Shown here: one piece after another, positions 5,929 to 11,802 of the stretch
Numbering within the stretch: the stretch's first letter is position 1
Layout of the letters: every line of letters begins with the position of its first letter
Source: O2-02-FULL-42-9 sp038043025
Lineage (GTDB): Bacteria > Pseudomonadota > Gammaproteobacteria > UBA12402
NCBI GenBank assembly: GCA_038043025.1
Contig: JBBTCW010000036.1
Location: 1 to 13,119, forward strand
DNA length: 13,119 nt
Reading direction: 5' to 3'
Made by a program: the position numbers and the translations under genes
Notes under the pieces: model-generated
Database searches by the model: none
Seen by the model: only the letters and a program-made list of their open reading frames with translations
What the model was told of the DNA's origin: nothing

Positions 5929-7143
5929 ATGCAGTTACCAATTTATTTAGATTATGCGGCGACCACGCCGGTGGATCCTCGCGTTGCCAAAAAAATGGCA
6001 CAATGCTTAACGCTTGACGGAGTTTTTGGGAACCCCGCCTCACATACGCATAGTTTTGGATGGAAAGCGAGAGAAATGGTTGAACTTGCGCGCAAACAAG
6101 TGGCAGACCTAATCAACGCGGATGCGCGTGAAATCATTTGGACATCCGGCGCAACAGAAGCCGATAATTTAGCCTTAAAAGGTGCAGCAAATTTTTATCG
6201 TCGCAAAGGTAATCATATTATTACCTCGCAAATAGAGCATAAAGCGGTGTTAGATACTTGTCGTGAATTAGAACGTCAAGGGTTTGAGGTGACATATTTA
6301 AAACCAGAATCCAATGGGGTGATTGATCTGGCAAAGTTGCGTGCAGCGATTCGTCCCGAAACGATTTTAGTTTCCATCATTTATGTGAATAATGAAATTG
6401 GTGTGATTCAAGACGTTGCCGCGATGGGTGAAATGTTGCGTGAGAAGGGTATTATTTTTCATGTGGATGCTGCGCAGGCGGCGGGTAAATTACCGATCGA
6501 TTTGCAAACATTAAAAGTGGATTTGATGTCACTGTGCGCGCATAAAATTTATGGACCGAAAGGCGTTGGGGCATTGTTCGTGCGTCATCGTCCGCGCGCA
6601 CGATTAGAACCGCAAATGCATGGTGGTGGACATGAGCGTGGATTGCGTTCTGGGACATTGCCTACACATCAACTCGTTGGTATGGGAGAAGCGTTTCGTT
6701 TAGCTAAAGAAGAAATGTCAAGCGACATGTCGCGTATTCGTGCGCTGCGTGATCGTTTATGGCGTGGTATTGCAGACATTGAAGCAGTTGAATTGAACAC
6801 GGACTTAGAGCATAGCGTTCCAAATTTTTTAAATGTTAGTTTTAATTATATTGAAGGTGAATCGCTGATGTTGGCGGTCAAAGATATTGCCGTCTCATCC
6901 GGTTCTGCCTGTACGTCGGCGAGCTTAGAGCCTTCGTATGTGCTAAAAGCGTTGGGTCTAAACGATGAATTAGCACACAGTTCGATTCGTTTTTCGTTAG
7001 GTCGTTTTACGACGCTAGAAGAGATTGATTATACGGTTAAGTTGATCATTGAAAAGGTTGAAAAATTACGGGCGATGTCACCGCTTTGGGAGATGTACAA
7101 AAAGGGCGTCGATATTGATTCTATTCATTGGGGAGAGGCGTGA
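5929..7143 (+). CDS. iscS: Cysteine desulfurase IscS
   Basis: This pyridoxal-phosphate enzyme removes sulfur from cysteine, giving alanine and a persulfide that feeds IscU and tRNA thiolation. The protein is 404 residues with key positions at the E. coli numbers: His104 (IEHKAV), Asp180 and Gln183 (HVDAAQAAGK), the cofactor lysine Lys206 (AHKIYGPKG) and the catalytic mobile-loop Cys328 (SSGSACTSASLEPSYVLKAL). The C-terminal partner-binding segment is preserved (PLWEMYKKGVDIDSIHW). It starts 2 bp after the iscR stop with only a weak ribosome binding site, so it probably depends on translational coupling. Its TGA stop overlaps the ATG of iscU by one base. This is the housekeeping IscS, not a NifS or SufS type. 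Confidence 0.98.
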   Translation: MQLPIYLDYAATTPVDPRVAKKMAQCLTLDGVFGNPASHTHSFGWKAREMVELARKQVADLINADAREIIWTSGATEADNLALKGAANFYRRKGNHIITSQIEHKAVLDTCRELERQGFEVTYLKPESNGVIDLAKLRAAIRPETILVSIIYVNNEIGVIQDVAAMGEMLREKGIIFHVDAAQAAGKLPIDLQTLKVDLMSLCAHKIYGPKGVGALFVRHRPRARLEPQMHGGGHERGLRSGTLPTHQLVGMGEAFRLAKEEMSSDMSRIRALRDRLWRGIADIEAVELNTDLEHSVPNFLNVSFNYIEGESLMLAVKDIAVSSGSACTSASLEPSYVLKALGLNDELAHSSIRFSLGRFTTLEEIDYTVKLIIEKVEKLRAMSPLWEMYKKGVDIDSIHWGEA

Positions 7144-7535
7144 TGTTAGATTATAGTAAACAATTATTAGAACATTATGAAAATCCAAAAAATATTGGTA
7201 CGTTGGACGAAGCAGATAAATCTGTCGGTACGGGCATGGTGGGATCGCCTGCGTGTGGGGACGTGATGCGTTTGCAAATTAAAGTAAAAGATGGCGTCAT
7301 TGAAGATGCCAAGTTTAAAACCTATGGTTGTGGTGCATCGGTTGCCTCGAGTTCGGTTGCAACGGAATGGCTGAAAGGAAAAACATTGGGAGAAGCTAAA
7401 GCCATTAAGAATGTCGAGATTGCAAATTATTTAGAATTACCGGCGGTGAAAATTCATTGTTCTGTGTTAGCGGAAGAAGCGATTTTGAAAGCGATCGAGG
7501 ATTATGAATATAAAAAAGACTCAGCTCAGAGTTAA
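7143..7535 (+). CDS. iscU: Fe-S cluster assembly scaffold IscU
   Basis: This is the scaffold on which [2Fe-2S] clusters are built from IscS sulfur. The 130-residue protein has the three ligand cysteines and the conserved aspartate: GSPACGD (Cys38, Asp40), YGCGAS (Cys64) and IHCSVLAEEAI (Cys107). The HscA recognition motif, LPPVK in E. coli, reads LPAVK here (residues 99-103), losing the second proline. The ATG at 7143 overlaps the iscS stop (TGATG) and is preceded by GGGAGAGG; MLDYSKQLLEHYENPKN matches the family N-terminus. The last codons (DSAQS) and the TAA lie inside a long hairpin at 7520-7567, so the C-terminal tail appears to come from a repeat element. iscA, hscB and hscA, which usually follow, are absent. 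Confidence 0.96.
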   Translation: MLDYSKQLLEHYENPKNIGTLDEADKSVGTGMVGSPACGDVMRLQIKVKDGVIEDAKFKTYGCGASVASSSVATEWLKGKTLGEAKAIKNVEIANYLELPAVKIHCSVLAEEAILKAIEDYEYKKDSAQS

Positions 7536-7567
7536 GCGAAACGAAGTTTCGCGTCCTCTGAGCTGAG
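7520..7567 (+). repeat. Long hairpin spanning the iscU stop codon (element C, copy 1)
   Basis: CTCAGCTCAGAG (7520-7531) is the perfect complement of CTCTGAGCTGAG (7556-7567). Inside it GCGAAAC (7536-7542) pairs with GTTTCGC (7546-7552) around a GAA loop. The TAA of iscU (7533-7535) sits between the two stems. No T-run follows, so it is not a classical intrinsic terminator. It could protect the transcript's 3' end or act as an attenuator between iscU and fdx. The part 7534-7567 resembles a second copy at 7692-7724. Confidence 0.75.
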
Positions 7568-7572
7568 GGCTT

Positions 7573-7603
7573 TGTCATTCCGCGGCTTGACCGCGGGATC
7601 CAG
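7573..7603 (+). repeat. 31-bp palindromic repeat P1
   Basis: One of five 31-bp units of the form TGTCATCCCGCGG, a 5-base centre, CCGCGGGATCCAG. This copy has T instead of C at unit position 7, which still gives a T:G wobble in RNA. The internal stem covers unit positions 5-13 paired with 19-27. It lies 4 bp before P2 in the same orientation. Confidence 0.85.
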
Positions 7604-7607
7604 GCTG

Positions 7608-7638
7608 TGTCATCCCGCGGCTTGACCGCGGGATCCAG
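7608..7638 (+). repeat. 31-bp palindromic repeat P2
   Basis: Identical over 31 bp to P4 at 10296-10326. It forms a 9-bp internal stem (ATCCCGCGG with CCGCGGGAT) around CTTGA. Together with the inverted unit P3, 19 bp downstream, it forms a larger composite palindrome. Confidence 0.9.
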
Positions 7639-7657
7639 AAAAATTTATGACGAAAGT

Positions 7658-7688
7658 CTGGATGCCGCGGTTAAACCGCGGCATGACA
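7658..7688 (-). repeat. 31-bp palindromic repeat P3 (inverted unit)
   Basis: Reads CTGGATGCCGCGG, TTAAA, CCGCGGCATGACA on the plus strand and is identical to P5 at 10337-10367. Its reverse complement matches P2 at 27 of 31 positions. Two of the four differences (unit positions 7 and 25) are partners in the stem and change together from C:G to G:C, so pairing is kept. Confidence 0.9.
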
Positions 7689-7691
7689 AAG

Positions 7692-7724
7692 AAGCGAAGC
7701 TTCGAGTCCTCTTAATCTGAGATA
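7692..7724 (+). repeat. Element C, copy 2, upstream of fdx
   Basis: AAGCGAAGCTTCGAGTCCTCT here matches the segment around 7534-7559 (AAGCGAA, then TTCGCGTCCTCT) with a 4-5 base deletion in the loop, and the similarity continues to TGAG. GCGAAG/CTTCG forms a short perfect palindrome. The two C copies bracket the three palindromic units P1-P3, so the whole insert between iscU and fdx (about 7534-7724) looks like a composite of repeats. Confidence 0.55.
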
Positions 7725-7738
7725 AATGAAGCACTACT

Positions 7739-8077
7739 ATGCCAAAAATAACCGTTTTATCACATCCCACGTACTGCCAAAACGGCGCAGAGTTCGACGT
7801 TAAACCTGGCGAGCATTTGCTTACATGTTTGTTGCAACAAGGAATTAATGTGCCGCACGCGTGTGAAATGCAAGGTGTCTGCGGCGACTGCCATGTGTAT
7901 GTGCGTGAAGGTGCGCAAGGCTTAGAAGATCCTTCCGATCATGAAAATGATACATTGGGTGCCGTCTGGGGTAGCGACATGGATTCACGACTTTCCTGCC
8001 AAACTATCGTGGGCAATACCGATCTCGTCATCGAAATCCCAAAATATACGGCTAATTTTTCTTCCGAACAATCTTAA
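7739..8077 (+). CDS. fdx: Isc-type [2Fe-2S] ferredoxin
   Basis: This adrenodoxin-type ferredoxin of the Isc system donates electrons for cluster assembly on IscU/IscS. The 112-residue protein has ligand cysteines at 42, 48, 51 and 87 (HACEMQGVCGDC and RLSCQ), the same numbers as in E. coli Fdx, and the family end LVIEIPKYT (96-104). The N-terminus MPKITVLSHPTYCQNGA aligns with E. coli MPKIVILPHQDLCPDGA, fixing the start at 7739. The ribosome binding site is weak (GAAG about 9 nt upstream). It normally follows hscA; here it follows iscU with only a 203-bp repeat-filled gap, so expression probably depends on readthrough of the palindromes or on an unseen promoter inside them. Confidence 0.95.
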   Translation: MPKITVLSHPTYCQNGAEFDVKPGEHLLTCLLQQGINVPHACEMQGVCGDCHVYVREGAQGLEDPSDHENDTLGAVWGSDMDSRLSCQTIVGNTDLVIEIPKYTANFSSEQS

Positions 8078-8143
8078 GAAACAACGGTAACTTATTATTT
8101 ATAAATAGATTTTTATTTATGATATAGGAGATTTATTTTTTAG

Positions 8144-8172
8144 TTCAAAAAACTCACCAAATCAGTTAGGAT
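8144..8172 (+). promoter_or_regulatory. Possible promoter of hppA
   Basis: TTCAAA (8144-8149, 4 of 6) and TAGGAT (8167-8172, 4 of 6) with 17-bp spacing in the 141-bp gap between fdx and hppA. Transcription would start near 8179, leaving about 40 nt of leader ending in GGGAG (8208-8212) before the ATG at 8219. The -10 matches that proposed for the aldolase gene. The rest of the gap is AT-rich with nothing else I can support. Confidence 0.35.
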
Positions 8173-8218
8173 ACCCGAGCTGTTAATTATCTATCTACTT
8201 GCTATTTGGGAGAATCAC

Positions 8219-10261
8219 ATGCCAGCTGGGTTAATTTTTACATTGCTTTCTGGGCTACTCGCCATCATTTGGGGAATCGGATTAATTGTATGGGTTTTGC
8301 GTCAACCTACTGGCAATGACAAAATGCGTGATATCGCAAGCGCCATTCAACAGGGTGCATCGGCATACTTGAACCGTCAATATATGACGATTGGGATGGT
8401 GGGAATTCTAATATCTCTTATTTTAGGTTTTATTCCCGCTTTAGGTTGGTATACCGCCGGGGCGTTTGCTGTAGGTGCTATTTTATCCGGTTTGGCGGGT
8501 TACATTGGCATGAATGTTTCAGTGCGTGCGAACATCCGCACCGCACAAGCGGGCACGAAGAACATAGATGCGGCATTAAAAGTCGCGTTTCGCGGTGGTA
8601 CCGTAACCGGTCTTTTAGTGGTGGGTCTTGCGTTGTTAGGCACGGCGGGATATTACGCTTTCTTGATGCATTTTCATGCGGCGCAATCATTAACAGATGT
8701 GTTACATCCATTGGTGGGTTTAGCCTTTGGTGGTTCATTGATTTCAATTTTCGCTCGTTTAGGCGGTGGTATTTTCACTAAAGGTGCCGATGTTGGCGCA
8801 GATTTAGTCGGTAAAATCGAAGCGGGTATTCCCGAAGATGATCCGCGTAATCCAGCCGTTATTGCTGATAACGTGGGTGATAATGTCGGCGACTGTGCGG
8901 GTATGGCTGCGGACTTATTCGAAACTTATGCAGTGACCGTTGTGGCGACGATGATTTTGGGTGCATTAACATTTAACATGCAGACAGTTAATGCAGTATT
9001 ATATCCCTTGGTTTTAGGTGGTTTTTCAATTTTGGCTTCGATTGTGGGTTCATTTTTTATTTATGTTAAATCGAAAAAACATATTGCGAGTGCGTTGTAT
9101 CGTGGATTTGTTATTGCCGAAATATTAGCGGCGATTTGTTTTTATCCATTAACCAAATGGATGATGTCCGATGTGGTTGCGTCGAATCCTCAATTTACGG
9201 TGCTGAATCTTTATTTTGCATCGTTAGTTGGGTTGTTGCTAACCGCCTTGATGGTCGTGATTACCGAATACTATACGTCGACAAAATATAAACCGGTTAA
9301 ACATGTGGCTGCTGCTTCGCATTCGGGGCACGCAACCAATATCATTGCAGGACTTGCGATTTCGATGAAATCAACGGCATGGCCGGTGTTGGCGGTGTGT
9401 GCCAGTATTTTGTTAGCGTTTCATTTTGCGGGTTTGTACGGTATTGCGATTGCCGCGACGGCGATGTTATCCATGACGGGTATTGTCGTTGCCTTAGATG
9501 CGTTCGGTCCGATTACGGACAATGCGGGCGGTATTGCTGAAATGGCGAAAATGCCTAAAGAAGTGCGTGAAATTACGGATCCATTAGATGCGATGGGTAA
9601 TACCACCAAAGCGATTACCAAAGGTTATGCGATTGCATCCGCCGGCTTGGCATCGTTAGTCTTATTTGCAGATTACACGCATGCGTTAGATGTGTTTCAT
9701 CAAATAACGGTTGCATTTGATTTATCCGATTATATGGTTATTATTGGATTGTTTATCGGCGGGCTGTTGCCTTATCTGTTTGGCGCAATGGCGATTGAAG
9801 CGGTGGGGCGCGCCGCAACCGACGTGGTTGAAGAAGTGCGTCATCAGTTCAAAACTATTAAAGGCATCATGGAAGGAACCACTAAGCCTGATTATTCCAG
9901 AACCGTTGATTTGTTAACACGCTCTGCGATTAAAGAAATGGTGATTCCTGCACTGTTGCCGATTTTAGCGCCAGTGTTGGTCGGGTGGTTGTTAGGGCCA
10001 AAAGCCTTGGGCGGCATGTTAATTGGAACGATTGTGACAGGTTTATTTGTTGCGATTTCAATGACAACCGGTGGCGGTGCATGGGATAATGCGAAGAAGC
10101 TGATTGAAGACGATTATCTTAAGAAAGGTTCTGATGCGCACATGGCATCCATTACAGGCGATACCGTTGGCGATCCGTACAAAGACACCGCGGGTCCTGC
10201 GATTAATCCATTAATCAAAATTGTGAATATCGTTGCGTTATTGATTGTGACATTAATTTAG
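8219..10261 (+). CDS. hppA: Membrane-bound proton-translocating pyrophosphatase
   Basis: This integral membrane enzyme couples pyrophosphate hydrolysis to ion pumping. The 680-residue polytopic protein (about 16 hydrophobic segments) has the complete catalytic set: DVGADLVGK (191-199), NPAVIADNVGDNVGDCAG (211-228), a third acidic motif with DNAGGIAEM (434-442) and GDTVGDPYKDTAGPAINPL (647-665). At the potassium-determining site the sequence is GNTTKAITKG (460-469), with Lys464 where K+-dependent enzymes have Ala. This marks it as the K+-independent H+-pumping class. The start is supported by GGGAG 6 nt upstream and by a first membrane helix at about 5-27. Nothing is missing. It lets the cell conserve energy from biosynthetic pyrophosphate. 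Its stop is followed by a palindrome pair in the leader of the next gene. Confidence 0.97.
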   Translation: MPAGLIFTLLSGLLAIIWGIGLIVWVLRQPTGNDKMRDIASAIQQGASAYLNRQYMTIGMVGILISLILGFIPALGWYTAGAFAVGAILSGLAGYIGMNVSVRANIRTAQAGTKNIDAALKVAFRGGTVTGLLVVGLALLGTAGYYAFLMHFHAAQSLTDVLHPLVGLAFGGSLISIFARLGGGIFTKGADVGADLVGKIEAGIPEDDPRNPAVIADNVGDNVGDCAGMAADLFETYAVTVVATMILGALTFNMQTVNAVLYPLVLGGFSILASIVGSFFIYVKSKKHIASALYRGFVIAEILAAICFYPLTKWMMSDVVASNPQFTVLNLYFASLVGLLLTALMVVITEYYTSTKYKPVKHVAAASHSGHATNIIAGLAISMKSTAWPVLAVCASILLAFHFAGLYGIAIAATAMLSMTGIVVALDAFGPITDNAGGIAEMAKMPKEVREITDPLDAMGNTTKAITKGYAIASAGLASLVLFADYTHALDVFHQITVAFDLSDYMVIIGLFIGGLLPYLFGAMAIEAVGRAATDVVEEVRHQFKTIKGIMEGTTKPDYSRTVDLLTRSAIKEMVIPALLPILAPVLVGWLLGPKALGGMLIGTIVTGLFVAISMTTGGGAWDNAKKLIEDDYLKKGSDAHMASITGDTVGDPYKDTAGPAINPLIKIVNIVALLIVTLI

Positions 10262-10273
10262 ATTTTACAAAGT

Positions 10274-10286
10274 TGTTATCCCGCGG
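10274..10286 (+). repeat. Partial palindromic repeat (half unit)
   Basis: TGTTATCCCGCGG matches the left arm of the 31-bp unit (TGTCATCCCGCGG) at 12 of 13 positions and then stops, 9 bp before the intact unit P4. It looks like a decayed or truncated unit. Confidence 0.5.
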
Positions 10287-10295
10287 CGCTAATTA

Positions 10296-10326
10296 TGTCA
10301 TCCCGCGGCTTGACCGCGGGATCCAG
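10296..10326 (+). repeat. 31-bp palindromic repeat P4
   Basis: Identical to P2 (7608-7638). It lies between hppA and the FadL-type gene and is paired with the inverted unit P5 across a 10-bp spacer that differs from the 19-bp spacer of the P2/P3 pair. Confidence 0.9.
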
Positions 10327-10336
10327 TGAAATTCTC

Positions 10337-10367
10337 CTGGATGCCGCGGTTAAACCGCGGCATGACA
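10337..10367 (-). repeat. 31-bp palindromic repeat P5 (inverted unit)
   Basis: Identical to P3 (7658-7688). With P4 it forms an inverted pair of about 72 bp that ends 21 bp before the FadL start codon, so the transcript leader would be strongly folded just ahead of the ribosome binding region. The FadL frame stays open through this repeat, which creates a false longer start at 10326. Confidence 0.9.
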
Positions 10368-10388
10368 GTAATAATAGAGATATTTCCC

Positions 10389-11708
10389 ATGAACAACAAA
10401 AAAATATTACATCTCTCCGTTATCTTAAGTTTCACCTTAAGTTCTTCTGCGGCATTCGCATCGGCATTTCAGTCGTTTGAACAAAACGCATCTGACTTGG
10501 GCGACGCGTATTCTGGTATTGCGGCAATTGCTGATGATGCCAGCACGGAATTTGCGAATCCAGCGGGACTCACACGAATTAAACATCCGGAAGTGGCGGC
10601 ATCAACCGTATTGGTGGATGCCTCTTCAGATTTTACCGCAACGGGCGCAACGTCGCAGGGCAATAATATTTTAAATACAGCGGCGAGCAAGAAAGATGAG
10701 CCACTCGGTCTTAATCCATTGCCGGCGTTTCATTATGCGACACCGCTAACCGATCGCGTGTTTTTTGGTTTGGGTGTGACGGTGCCATTTGGGTTATCGG
10801 GCAATTATGATAAAAATAATGCCGCACGTTATTTTGCGACGCGATCTAAATTGATGACATTAAACATTGGGCCGAGTTTGGCGTGGAAAATCATCGAGCC
10901 GCTATCCATTGGCGCCGGTTTTGATGTGCAGTATTTAAGAGCGGATTTAGATCAACAGGTGGATGCTGCTGGCATTCTTCAGCCCAATGCAACAAATAGA
11001 GATCAGGACGCCACGATTAAAAATACCGCGGATGATTGGGGCGTGGGCTATCATTTGGGGCTTTTATATCAAATGACACAAGAGACGCGCATGGGTTTTT
11101 TATTTCGCTCGCCGGTGCATTACCATTTAGAAGGTAAAAGCAAGGTGACGTATTATAATCTCAGTCCAGGCGATCAAGATAATTTAGAATCGAAAGGATT
11201 ACGAAATTCAGACATCGATGCCAACATGGCAATGCCCGCCTATGCGGTGTTGAGTTTAGTGCATGATTTTAATCGCGAGTGGACGACGATGAGCTCGGTG
11301 AGTTATACGCATTGGAGTCGATTTCAAGATTTAACATTGCGTTTTCATTCGAATGCGCCGCCTGTCACGATCAAAGAAAATTTTCATAATACGTTACGAT
11401 ATGCATTGGGCGCGAATTATCGATTGAATGATCGTTGGTTATTTCGATTGGGGACTGCGTATGACAATTCACCGACAAATAATCACTGGCGCACCGTGCG
11501 TTTGCCGGATGCGGATCGCATTTGGTGGTCGTTAGGGTTGCAGTACAAGCCGATGAAACAACTGGCTGTTGATGTTGGTTATTCATATATTTATATTAAA
11601 AACGGCAATGTCTATCAAAGCGAGCCGAACAGTACAACGTTAAGCGGTTATTATGACAATAACTATGCGAATTTGTTTGGGTTGCAGTTGAGTTGGATGT
11701 TTATCTAA
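10389..11708 (+). CDS. FadL-type outer membrane transport protein
   Basis: This is a 439-residue outer-membrane beta-barrel of the FadL/TodX family, which takes up long-chain fatty acids or other hydrophobic compounds. Residues 1-24 are a signal peptide (MNNKKILHLSV then a hydrophobic run ending AAFA). The mature N-terminus SAFQSFEQNASDLGDAYSG, followed by AAIADDAST and FANPAGLTR, is the family hatch region with its NPA motif. GLGVTVPFGL (about 127-136) and the alternating polar/aromatic strands to the end fit a barrel. The C-terminus is SWMFI, ending in Ile rather than the usual aromatic residue. I chose the ATG at 10389 because it begins the signal peptide; the longer frame from 10326 is inside a palindromic repeat. 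The ribosome binding site is weak (AGAGAT). A terminator follows at 11716. The substrate cannot be read from the sequence. Confidence 0.88.
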   Translation: MNNKKILHLSVILSFTLSSSAAFASAFQSFEQNASDLGDAYSGIAAIADDASTEFANPAGLTRIKHPEVAASTVLVDASSDFTATGATSQGNNILNTAASKKDEPLGLNPLPAFHYATPLTDRVFFGLGVTVPFGLSGNYDKNNAARYFATRSKLMTLNIGPSLAWKIIEPLSIGAGFDVQYLRADLDQQVDAAGILQPNATNRDQDATIKNTADDWGVGYHLGLLYQMTQETRMGFLFRSPVHYHLEGKSKVTYYNLSPGDQDNLESKGLRNSDIDANMAMPAYAVLSLVHDFNREWTTMSSVSYTHWSRFQDLTLRFHSNAPPVTIKENFHNTLRYALGANYRLNDRWLFRLGTAYDNSPTNNHWRTVRLPDADRIWWSLGLQYKPMKQLAVDVGYSYIYIKNGNVYQSEPNSTTLSGYYDNNYANLFGLQLSWMFI

Positions 11709-11715
11709 ATTCGCC

Positions 11716-11742
11716 GTTGTCATTTGACAACTGTTTTTTTTT
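11716..11742 (+). terminator. Rho-independent terminator after the FadL gene
   Basis: GTTGTC (11716-11721), loop ATTT, GACAAC (11726-11731), then TG and nine T residues (11734-11742), starting 8 bp after the FadL stop. The stem is short and only moderately GC-rich, but the T-run is strong. It separates the FadL gene from the ankyrin gene. The 11-mer TGTCATTTGAC in the stem recurs at 11746-11756. Confidence 0.65.
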
Positions 11743-11802
11743 GCATGTCATTTGACGACGTTTCATTCAGCCCAACCTATGAACGCGATAGGAATAATAA
11801 TA

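Noticed and set aside
7573..7688. Palindromic units as a CRISPR array
   Set aside because: Only three units here, in mixed orientation, with spacers of 4 and 19 bp and no cas genes. They are dispersed palindromes.
8101..8120. AT-rich hairpin after fdx as a terminator
   Set aside because: ATAAATA/TATTTAT has an all-AT stem and no T-run after it. Such pairings are expected by chance in this AT-rich gap.
8478..8747. Antisense and alternate-frame open frames over hppA, trmJ, iscS, suhB and others
   Set aside because: They lie wholly inside strongly conserved genes in other frames, lack ribosome binding sites, and show no protein-like features.
10326..10388. Longer FadL start at 10326
   Set aside because: The extra 21 residues are encoded by palindrome P5 and the adjoining spacer and would precede a clear signal peptide beginning at 10389.
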